Shown here one piece after another: positions 17,541 through 25,812 of a stretch of DNA of 64,000 nucleotides. Position 1 is the first letter of the stretch. Every line of letters begins with the position of its first letter. Source of the DNA: Clostridium neonatale (lineage in GTDB: Bacteria > Bacillota > Clostridia > Clostridiales > Clostridiaceae); the NCBI RefSeq assembly GCF_001458595.1, contig NZ_LN890327.1, forward strand, positions 673,294 to 737,293, read 5' to 3'. Both the position numbers and the translations under genes were made by a program. Below the pieces are notes generated by a model. It did no database searches and had not been told where the DNA came from. It saw only the letters and a list, made by a program, of their open reading frames with translations.

Positions 17541-19281
17541 AATAAAAAATTTTTTAATAAATTTAAAGTTTAGAAAAAAAATAATTTTAACTTATTTTAT
17601 AGTGAGCATTATTCCAATTACAATATTAGGTGTTTTTTGCTATAAAGAAACAAATAAATTATTAATTAATCAAGAAAAGGAAAACTTAGTAGAAGCATTT
17701 TCAGAAGAAATTTCTAGAATAGATAACTCAGGTAATATTTATAATAACTTATCTACTTATACCACATTTACATCTTCTATATTAGATACAGTTAATTATG
17801 ATTATAACAGTTATTATGAAATGTATTATAGATTTAAGAATGTTTTAGATCCATATATTGATATGATTAAAGCTTTGCATAATGATATAGAACAAATGAC
17901 AGTATATACTAGTAATAATATTACTAAGCATTCAGATTACATAATACCAATTAATCACATTAAAGAAGATGAATGGTATAAACATATATATAGACAATAT
18001 AAACCTTATTGGTTTTTAGATAATAATAAAAATTTATCTTTAGCAGTTAAATTTATTAGTGATGAACATAAGAACATAGAAAATATTTTATATGTAAAAC
18101 TGAATTATAGGGACTTCTTTAAATCCTTATATAATATTTCTAATGATAATTGTGGCGTTGTTATTTTAGATAAAGGTAAGAATATAGTTTTTGAAAATAG
18201 AAATTATGATAATGGGGTGGATTATTTACTTCCAGTTAATCAGTTAGATAACGCAGAAAATGGAGAACTTAATTATAACAACGTAGATTATATTTTAGTA
18301 AAAGCTGAAATCAAAAGTACAGGATGGACTGGGTATTTGTATAAACCATCATATTTAGTTGTGCAGTCTTCTAAAAATATAATTTATACTGTTTTATTTG
18401 TAGTAGCTATTTGTTTTGCTGTTTTATTAATCGTAGGATATGGAGTATCTTATATGGTTGTAAATCGTATTGAAGAGTTAACTGAAAATATGAAAGACAT
18501 GGATATTGAGCATCTAGAAGTTACAGTAAAAAACAATTCAGAAGATGAAATTGGAATTCTGATAAATAGTTTCGATAAGTTGATTGTAAAGATTAAAACT
18601 CTTATACAAGAAGTATATAAAAGTGAAATATTAAAGCGAAAATATGAAATGAGAGCATTACAGGCTCAAATTAACCCACACTTTCTGTATAATAGCCTTT
18701 CTTTAATTAATTGGAAGGCAATTAGAGCAGGAGAGGAAGAAATTAGTGAAATGTCTCAGCTTTTATCAACTTTTTATCGTACTTCTTTAAATAAAGGAAG
18801 TAATGTAATATCAGTTGAAAATGAGCTTAGTAATACAGAAGCTTATATTAAAATTCAACTAATGATGCATAATTATAATTTTGATGTGGATTTTGACATT
18901 GATGATGAAATAAAAGAATATTATATGATTAATTTATTACTTCAGCCTTTAGTTGAAAATGCAGTAAATCACGGAATTGATGAAAAAAGAAATAGTAGAG
19001 GAAGAATAAGAATATCTGCTAAAAAAGAAGATGTTGATATTGTATTTGAAGTAGAGGACAATGGAGTTGGCATGACTAAAGAAATGTGTGAAAAAATATT
19101 AACCAGTAAAAGTAAGGGTTATGGAATAAAGAATGTATATGATAGGATTAAAGTAGTATATGGAGATAAGTATGGCTTAGAATTTATAAGCATAGAAAAT
19201 CAAGGAACTATTGCGAGAATAAGAATTTCAGCAGAAAAAAGCAAAGAAAAGTTTAATGAATATGTTTATTTAGATGAATAA
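17524..19281 (+). CDS. YesM-type sensor histidine kinase
   Basis: A membrane kinase of up to 585 residues that partners the regulator just upstream. It has membrane helices at about 17-37 and 285-308, an extracellular sensor region between them, and a HAMP segment after the second helix. The His_kinase motif ALQAQINPHFLYNSLSLINW has His386, and the ATPase domain shows LLQPLVENAVNHGI and VEDNGVGM then KGYGIKNVYDRI. The regulator and kinase frames overlap by 17 bases if the ATG at 17524 is used; the ATG at 17533 is an equally good start. Its likely ligand is an oligosaccharide or a sugar-loaded binding protein. Confidence 0.92.
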   Translation: MKQMNRIKNFLINLKFRKKIILTYFIVSIIPITILGVFCYKETNKLLINQEKENLVEAFSEEISRIDNSGNIYNNLSTYTTFTSSILDTVNYDYNSYYEMYYRFKNVLDPYIDMIKALHNDIEQMTVYTSNNITKHSDYIIPINHIKEDEWYKHIYRQYKPYWFLDNNKNLSLAVKFISDEHKNIENILYVKLNYRDFFKSLYNISNDNCGVVILDKGKNIVFENRNYDNGVDYLLPVNQLDNAENGELNYNNVDYILVKAEIKSTGWTGYLYKPSYLVVQSSKNIIYTVLFVVAICFAVLLIVGYGVSYMVVNRIEELTENMKDMDIEHLEVTVKNNSEDEIGILINSFDKLIVKIKTLIQEVYKSEILKRKYEMRALQAQINPHFLYNSLSLINWKAIRAGEEEISEMSQLLSTFYRTSLNKGSNVISVENELSNTEAYIKIQLMMHNYNFDVDFDIDDEIKEYYMINLLLQPLVENAVNHGIDEKRNSRGRIRISAKKEDVDIVFEVEDNGVGMTKEMCEKILTSKSKGYGIKNVYDRIKVVYGDKYGLEFISIENQGTIARIRISAEKSKEKFNEYVYLDE

Positions 19282-19414
19282 AAGAATTCTAAAAAATTAA
19301 TGTATTTAAAATATAATAGAAATTTTAAAAGGCAATTAATCAAATATAATTTAACTAGTTAAATAAATTAAGGAGTATTTAAAAAGAGATACTAAAAATC
19401 CTATAAAGTATTAA

Positions 19415-19478
19415 AACTAGAAGCACATTTTATGTATTTATTAACCTAAATATATAAAATGCGCTTTTAGTTTATTTT
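19415..19478 (+). terminator. Terminator after the YesNM-type operon
   Basis: The arm at 19415-19433 pairs with 19454-19472 (17 of 19 Watson-Crick, the rest wobble) and is followed by TATTTTTT. The remaining 194 bases to the next gene hold only a weak palindrome around TATAAT at 19587-19602 and the ribosome site AGGAGG. Confidence 0.8.
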
Positions 19479-19672
19479 TTATCTACAATATTGAAACTAA
19501 GATAATACCCCAATATCAATGTAAATGTTTAAGTTTATAAGAAATTTGCATAAATCAAAAATCTTTAGTATATACGCTTAACTATATAGATTTTATAATC
19601 TAAGTATAGAGTGATTAACAAATGAAGAGATAAAAATATAACTTATTTTATTACAAATAGGAGGCTTAGGGG

Positions 19673-21346
19673 ATGTTAAGAAGAAATTTTCTAAAAAAAT
19701 TAAAAAAAATCACATCAGTTGGAATGGCAGCTATTATGCTGGGAATGTTTTTTACAGGATGTTCAAGTAAAGAGGAAGGGGATGCACCAGCAAAGGAAAA
19801 AACAGAAGCATCAACTACACCATATGGTAAATATGATGAATTAGTTACTTATACGATAGGAAAGAATACTCCAGGAAGTCCACGACTTCCAGAAGGTGAT
19901 ACTTATGAAGATAATGCGTATACAAGGTATCTAAAAGAAATATTAAATGTACAAAATGAAAATGCATTTGAAGCAGCTAATGGAGATGCTTATGATCAAA
20001 AAGTTTCAATGGCTATTGCAACAGGTGATATACCAGATATTATGAAAGTAGATGCAACAACTTTAAAACAATTGGTAGATAATGATATGATTGCAGATTT
20101 AACAGATGCGTATAATGACTGTGCTACTGACAAAATCAAAGAAATGTATAATTCATATAGTGGAAGAGCTTTGGAAAGCGCTACGTTTGATGGAAAGCTT
20201 ATGGCATTACCATCTACTCAATGTGCTAATGTACCTACAATGCTTTGGCTCAGACAAGATTGGATGGATAAGTTGGGGCTAAAAGCTCCTAAGACAATGG
20301 ATGATGTTGAGAATATTTTGCAACAGTTTATAACAAAGGATCCTGGTAATAATGGAGCTGGAAAAACAATTGGTCTTGTAGGATCATCTAACATAGGAGG
20401 AGTATATGGTGGATTATTCCAAATGGATAATATTTTGAGCATGTATAATGCATTTCCAGGACAATGGATTGAAGAAAATGGTAAGGTGGTATTTGGATCT
20501 ACTACTGATAATATGAAAAAAGGCTTAGAAAAACTATCAGAACTTTATAAAGAAGGTTTAATTGATCCACAAATAGCAGTAAGAGAAGGGGACGATGTTA
20601 CTTCACTTATTATTAATGGACAATGTGGAGCATTTTTTGGGCCATGGTGGGCACCAGACTATCCATTAAATGATGCTAAAAAATTAAATCCAGATGCACA
20701 ATGGGCTCCGTATATTGCACCAGCAAATGAAGATGGAAGTGTTACAGCTTACACACAAAATCCAGCAAGTGAATTTTATGTTGTTAGAAAAGGTTTTGAA
20801 CATCCAGAATTACTTGTAAAAATAGCAAGTGTTATTAATGACAAGATGGTATATGAAGATTATGCAAGAGAAGAACTTATGAATTATACTAAACAAGGCG
20901 TTGATACAGGTGTAAGACCAATAAATATTCTTATTAATGATTATAATGCAACAATTGACATGTATAAAAATATTGATTTAGCACTAAAAGGAGAAAAAGA
21001 TCCTGAATCTTTAGGCGCAGATAAGGGTAATTATGAAAAATGTAAGGAATATCTTGAAAATCCAAACTCTCCAAGTGCTGATGCATGGAGTGGATATACT
21101 TCAAGAATGATATCTCCAAAATTAATGGAAGAAACAAAAGTAAATGAAGTTAATCCAGTATTTTTTGGACAAACAGAAAGTATGAAATTAAAGTGGGCTA
21201 ACTTACAAAAGCTTCAAGATGAAACATTCTTAAAAATTGTAACAGGAGAAGAGCCTATAGATTCTTTTGATAAATTTGTTAGTACTTGGAAGAGTACGGG
21301 CGGAGATCAAATTACAAAAGAAGTTGAGGAAGCCATAAAAAAATAA
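19673..21346 (+). CDS. Extracellular sugar-binding lipoprotein of an ABC importer
   Basis: A 557-residue substrate-binding lipoprotein. The N-terminus has a signal sequence with a lipobox at FFTGC, placing Cys30 as the lipidated residue. The long family-1-type binding fold, with AIATGDIPDIMKVDATTLKQL and GQCGAFFGPWWAPDYPLNDA, fits the LplA-like group that works with LplB/YtcP-type permeases. Two permease genes follow. Membership in the glucan region and the upstream YesNM-type pair suggest import of isomalto-oligosaccharides; this is inference. No ATPase gene is nearby, so a shared MsmX-type ATPase encoded elsewhere is expected. Confidence 0.92.
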   Translation: MLRRNFLKKLKKITSVGMAAIMLGMFFTGCSSKEEGDAPAKEKTEASTTPYGKYDELVTYTIGKNTPGSPRLPEGDTYEDNAYTRYLKEILNVQNENAFEAANGDAYDQKVSMAIATGDIPDIMKVDATTLKQLVDNDMIADLTDAYNDCATDKIKEMYNSYSGRALESATFDGKLMALPSTQCANVPTMLWLRQDWMDKLGLKAPKTMDDVENILQQFITKDPGNNGAGKTIGLVGSSNIGGVYGGLFQMDNILSMYNAFPGQWIEENGKVVFGSTTDNMKKGLEKLSELYKEGLIDPQIAVREGDDVTSLIINGQCGAFFGPWWAPDYPLNDAKKLNPDAQWAPYIAPANEDGSVTAYTQNPASEFYVVRKGFEHPELLVKIASVINDKMVYEDYAREELMNYTKQGVDTGVRPINILINDYNATIDMYKNIDLALKGEKDPESLGADKGNYEKCKEYLENPNSPSADAWSGYTSRMISPKLMEETKVNEVNPVFFGQTESMKLKWANLQKLQDETFLKIVTGEEPIDSFDKFVSTWKSTGGDQITKEVEEAIKK

Positions 21347-21398
21347 ACTAGATTTAACACTATGTGTTTTAAACTTTAAGAAGTAATAAATAATTGTC

Positions 21399-21463
21399 TA
21401 ATTGTCCTTAATTTCTTTGTTTATTAGTATTATAAATATTTCAAAGGGATTTGAGGACAATTA
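21399..21463 (+). other. Intercistronic hairpin between binding-protein and permease genes
   Basis: TAATTGTCCTTAATTTCTTTG (split here as TAATTGTCCT and TTTCTTTG, 21399-21419) pairs imperfectly with CAAAGGGAT plus AGGACAATTA (21442-21463). No proper T run follows at once. Such hairpins between binding-protein and permease genes usually protect or partly terminate the message, giving more binding protein than permease. Confidence 0.6.
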
Positions 21464-21551
21464 AGGTATATTTAAGTTTTTTATCAATTGTTTATTTAAC
21501 ATAACATGCGTGTTAAATAAATAATAATAAATATGAAAGGCTGGCGCGTTT

Positions 21552-22442
21552 ATGAAAAAAAGAAAATCTCAATTAGGATACCATATGATGCTTGCACCAG
21601 GAATGATGTTCTTAATATTGTTTAGTTTTATACCTATGTTTGGTATAATAATGGCTTTTCAAGATTATATTCCTACAAAAGGAATACTAGGATCTCCATG
21701 GGTAGGACTTGATAATTTTAAATATATGCTTGAAATACCAGATAGTATGAGTATTTTAAAAAATACATTAATAATTGCTATAGGAAAAATTATTTTAAGC
21801 ACAATAGTGCCAATAACATTTGCATTGTTACTTAATGAAATAAGAATTAAATGGGCTAAAAAAACAATTCAAACAGTTGTGTATTTGCCACATTTCTTAT
21901 CATGGGCAGTTTTGGCAGTAGTTGTAGCCAATATCTTCTCTTTTGAAGGGCCGGTTAATGCATTTTTAGGTATGTTTGGAATCAAGCCAACATTGTTTTT
22001 GGCAAGTAACACATGGATTAGACCTATTTTAATAGGAACTGATGTATGGAAAGAGTTTGGATATGGATCAATAGTTTATTTAGCTGCACTTACAGGAATC
22101 GATTCGGGTTTGTATGAAGCAGCGGCCATAGATGGTGCCAATAGATTTAAACAATTAATTAATATAACAATTCCAGGAATTTTACCTATAATAATGCTTA
22201 TGACAGCAATAAATCTTGGAAATATTTTGAATGCTGGTTTTGATCAAGTGTTTAACTTATATAATCCTATTGTTTATGAAACAGCTGACATAATTGATAC
22301 ATATGTATATCGTGTAGGTCTAGTTGGAATGCAGTATAGCTTTGCGACAGCAGTTGGATTATTAAAATCGGTGGTTGGATGCATACTTTTAGTATCAGCA
22401 AATCAATTGTCTAAAAAATTTGCTAATATGCAAATCTTCTAA
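21552..22442 (+). CDS. Sugar ABC transporter permease, LplB-like
   Basis: A membrane permease of 296 residues with six helices. The ATPase-contact loop reads GLYEAAAIDGANRFKQLINITIPGI, the EAA motif of binding-protein-dependent permeases. It starts with a short cytoplasmic KKRKSQLGYH segment, as in LplB. It forms the transmembrane channel with the next gene's product, taking sugar from the lipoprotein encoded at 19673. The next gene starts 12 bases after its stop, behind GGAGG. Confidence 0.92.
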   Translation: MKKRKSQLGYHMMLAPGMMFLILFSFIPMFGIIMAFQDYIPTKGILGSPWVGLDNFKYMLEIPDSMSILKNTLIIAIGKIILSTIVPITFALLLNEIRIKWAKKTIQTVVYLPHFLSWAVLAVVVANIFSFEGPVNAFLGMFGIKPTLFLASNTWIRPILIGTDVWKEFGYGSIVYLAALTGIDSGLYEAAAIDGANRFKQLINITIPGILPIIMLMTAINLGNILNAGFDQVFNLYNPIVYETADIIDTYVYRVGLVGMQYSFATAVGLLKSVVGCILLVSANQLSKKFANMQIF

Positions 22443-22454
22443 GGAGGAGATATT

Positions 22455-23336
22455 ATGATAAAATCTAAAAGCTTTGGAAGTAGAGCAGCAGATATATGTA
22501 TATGGAGTGTAATATTGATACTTACGGCTGCCTGCTTATTTCCTCTAATAAATATGGTAGCTATATCGTTTAGCAATAAATCAGCAGCAGCAGGAAATCT
22601 TGTAGGATTAGTTCCAGTAGATTTCACTTTATCATCATATAAGACGTTACTAAAAGAAAGTCAGTTTTGGCGATCATTTGGCATTTCAGTAGCTAGAGTT
22701 GTACTTGGAACAGGGCTAAATCTAATCTTAGTAGTTTTAATGGCATATCCATTATCAAAGAATAAAAGAGAATTTGGTGCAAGAAATATTTATATGAATC
22801 TTATGATATTTGCTATGTTATTTTCAGGTGGAATGGTACCACTATTTATAACAATAAAGAATTTGCATCTATTGGATAGTATTTGGGCTCTTATTTTACC
22901 AGGGGCAGTTCCTATCTTTAATGTGATTTTATTAATGAATTTCTTTAAAAGCGTGCCAAAATCATTGGAAGAAGCAGCTATGTTAGAAGGTTGTAATAAA
23001 TGGCAGATTTTATTTAAAATATATATTCCGATATCACTTCCAGCATTAGCAACAATTGCATTATTTAGTATTGTTGGGCATTGGAATGACTTTTTTAGTG
23101 GCTTGCTATATATAAATAAAACAGCTAATTATCCATTACAGACTTATATACAACAACTATCAGTAGATATTACTAAAGTAACAAATGCTGCTCAATTACA
23201 AAGTGTTGCAGATATTTCTAATAAAACACTTAATTCAGCAAAAATAGTTGTGTCAACAATTCCATTATTAGTTATATACCCATTTTTACAAAAATATTTT
23301 GTTACAGGAATGGTTATGGGATCTGTAAAGGAATAA
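22455..23336 (+). CDS. Sugar ABC transporter permease, YtcP/LplC-like
   Basis: The second permease subunit, 293 residues, six helices. The EAA loop reads SLEEAAMLEGCNKWQILFKIYIPISLPA. The AISFSNKSAAAGNLVGLVPVDFTLSSY stretch, here quoted in part, and the ending MGSVKE are typical of the YtcP/LplC group. It is the last gene of this importer; a gap of 248 AT-rich bases with no visible gene or clear terminator separates it from the chemoreceptor gene. Confidence 0.92.
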   Translation: MIKSKSFGSRAADICIWSVILILTAACLFPLINMVAISFSNKSAAAGNLVGLVPVDFTLSSYKTLLKESQFWRSFGISVARVVLGTGLNLILVVLMAYPLSKNKREFGARNIYMNLMIFAMLFSGGMVPLFITIKNLHLLDSIWALILPGAVPIFNVILLMNFFKSVPKSLEEAAMLEGCNKWQILFKIYIPISLPALATIALFSIVGHWNDFFSGLLYINKTANYPLQTYIQQLSVDITKVTNAAQLQSVADISNKTLNSAKIVVSTIPLLVIYPFLQKYFVTGMVMGSVKE

Positions 23337-23584
23337 GTATAATTAAAGCTTTGTACTGTTTAAAATGATGAAATAAGAGTAAGTTATATAAATTTATAGA
23401 ATATAAATTTATATGTTGAAATTACTTTTCTACATTTTGTATGCGGTATTTACTTGCCTATAAACATTTTAAATGAAGTTTTATTATTGCAATATATATA
23501 TAACTTAAATCATCCCAATAAATTATCTATATCAATCTTTTATAAACAGTATAAAGCAATTTTTTATAGAAAAGGTATATAATA

Positions 23585-25774
23585 ATGAAAAAAATTTTTA
23601 ATATAACTGATAAAAAAGAAATTAAGGATAAAAAAATATATAAGGGAATTATTTTAGGCAGAAAAATAAGTAAAATATTGAAAAAAGAGAATAGCATAGA
23701 AAATAAAAAATCGAAAATAAAGTTTAAAAATGAAAATATAAAAGATAAAAAGTTTAATGGAATCATAAGAAAATCGAAGATAAAATTTCGTTTGATAATA
23801 TCTTATAGCATATTAGTTTTGATTCCGTTGTTAATAGTTGGAACAACAGCAGTATTGCAATCTAAAAAGTCAATTGATAATAAAATTTCAAACTTTTCAA
23901 ATCAAATAATGGAACAAATAGGAGTTAATATTTATAGTGAAATGAATAAAGCTTCTGACTTTGCAAGGACTATAATAGCAGAACCACAAATCCAAGAATA
24001 TTTTAATGGAAATGACAATTCAGTAGCAGATTATATTAAGATAAGCGAGTTAAGTAAATCAATTAGAAGTATGATATCTACACAAAATAATATGACAGGG
24101 GTAGGGATAATAACCGAAGATAATAAAAAAATAGGAAGTTTTTCAAATCAATTATCTGATATGTTGGTTAAAGAGCTACAAGAACTGTCTGATGAGAAAA
24201 AAGGGAAGTTTGTATTTTCATTAAATAAAAGCCCATCAGGTTATAAAATTTATGGATGTGCTCAAGCTAAAAGTTTAGAAACAGGAGAAAAGTTTGGAAC
24301 AATTATTGAAGAGATAAACCCTAAATTATTTGTTGATTTGTTTAAAAATGTAGACCTAGGAAAAGGTTCAAGTATATTTGTTATAGACTCCGATGGTCTC
24401 ATTGTCTTAAGTAGTAATAGTAGCTTAATTGGAACACAGTATGAGAATGTAAATTTAGTTGAAAAAATTAAAGCAAATGGAATATCGAATGGAAAAAAGA
24501 AAGATAAATATTTATCAACAGATGATGGTAAGGAATTAGTTGCGTATTCAAAATTAGGTGATTCAGATTGGTACGTATTAGGATCTATTCCCTACAGCTA
24601 TCTAGATAGAGAGTCTAATATTTTGAAAATTAATACTATAATAGTAAGCTTAATATCTTTTTTGGTAGCTATGATAGCAGCTCTAGTTATAGAAAAAAGT
24701 ATATCAAATCCGCTAAAAAAGTTAGTATTGCTTATGAATGAAGGGAAAAAAGGAAATTTAAACTTAAATATAATAGATAGAAGTAATGATGAAATTGGAG
24801 AGGTGATAACTGCATTTAATGGTATGTTAAAGAAAATAAACGCTTTAGTTAGTAATGTTAAGGAGCTATCAGAAAAAGTAATAATAGCTATAGATGTAAT
24901 TAAGACAGCTTCAGAGTATTCTAGTGCATCTTCTGAAGAAATTGGAGCAGCAATGATTGAAATTGCAGAAGGAACTGCGAACCAAGTAATCAATGTAAAC
25001 GATGGAATAGCATGTATGAATAATCTATCTAATGGAATAGATCATGTAAATTCAAAAACTAAACAAGTATCTTTGGTTATTGGAGAAACTGAAAAAATTA
25101 AAGGTCAGGCTATTAGATCAGCTGAAATCTTAAAAAATAAAGCAGAAGAGACAAAAAATGTAACTGGTAATGTTATAAATGATATAAAGGTTTTAAATTC
25201 AGATATTAAAAATATAAGAGGAATAGTTGAATTAATAAGTGAAATAGCAGAACAAACTAATTTATTAGCATTAAATGCAGCAATTGAAGCGGCAAGAGCT
25301 GGAGAAGTAGGTAAAGGATTTGCAGTAGTTGCAGAAGAAGTTAAAAAACTTGCAGAGAAATCAAAGAAATCTTCTGAAGAAATTAATAAAATCATTGCTC
25401 AAATAGAAAGTAAATCAGAAAGTGTAATGGAAAAAGCTAATACATCTAATATTATTATTGAAGAACAGATGGAATCAGTTGATAAAACAGACAATGCATT
25501 CAATATTATATTTGAAAGTATGAATCAAATAGAAGATCAAATAGAAAATATGGTAGATTCAATTGAGGAGATAGTCAAATCAAAAGATAAAACAGAAGAA
25601 TCAATGGAAAATATTTGCTTGATTTCGGAAGAATCGGCAGCAATGACTAAACAGGTATCGTTAGGAGCTAAAGAGCAGATTGAAAAGATTGAAAAATTAT
25701 CTGAAGTTTCAGAGGAATTAAGTTTATTAGCTCAAACTTTAAATTCAGCAATAGATGAATTTAAAGTTGGCTAA
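23585..25774 (+). CDS. Methyl-accepting chemotaxis protein with lysine-rich N-terminal extension
   Basis: A chemoreceptor of 729 residues. Residues 1-68 are an unusual cytoplasmic extension rich in Lys, Ile and Asn. They are followed by a membrane helix (about 69-92), a Cache-type sensor region (about 95-345), a second helix (about 350-372), a HAMP segment, and a methyl-accepting signalling domain. The signalling tip is intact: [20 protein letters not shown] then [18 protein letters not shown]. It lies between the sugar importer and the GH66 region, so it may guide cells toward glucan breakdown products. The ligand is not known. The start has only a weak AAAGGT ribosome site. Confidence 0.92.
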   Translation: MKKIFNITDKKEIKDKKIYKGIILGRKISKILKKENSIENKKSKIKFKNENIKDKKFNGIIRKSKIKFRLIISYSILVLIPLLIVGTTAVLQSKKSIDNKISNFSNQIMEQIGVNIYSEMNKASDFARTIIAEPQIQEYFNGNDNSVADYIKISELSKSIRSMISTQNNMTGVGIITEDNKKIGSFSNQLSDMLVKELQELSDEKKGKFVFSLNKSPSGYKIYGCAQAKSLETGEKFGTIIEEINPKLFVDLFKNVDLGKGSSIFVIDSDGLIVLSSNSSLIGTQYENVNLVEKIKANGISNGKKKDKYLSTDDGKELVAYSKLGDSDWYVLGSIPYSYLDRESNILKINTIIVSLISFLVAMIAALVIEKSISNPLKKLVLLMNEGKKGNLNLNIIDRSNDEIGEVITAFNGMLKKINALVSNVKELSEKVIIAIDVIKTASEYSSASSEEIGAAMIEIAEGTANQVINVNDGIACMNNLSNGIDHVNSKTKQVSLVIGETEKIKGQAIRSAEILKNKAEETKNVTGNVINDIKVLNSDIKNIRGIVELISEIAEQTNLLALNAAIEAARAGEVGKGFAVVAEEVKKLAEKSKKSSEEINKIIAQIESKSESVMEKANTSNIIIEEQMESVDKTDNAFNIIFESMNQIEDQIENMVDSIEEIVKSKDKTEESMENICLISEESAAMTKQVSLGAKEQIEKIEKLSEVSEELSLLAQTLNSAIDEFKVG

Positions 25775-25812
25775 AAATATATTAAATTTATTTCAAAAGA
25801 GGGGAGAAAATA

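Noticed and set aside
19587..19602. Operator TAGATTTTATAATCTA before the sugar-binding lipoprotein gene
   Set aside because: Only six-base AT-rich arms around a TATAAT; too likely by chance in this composition.
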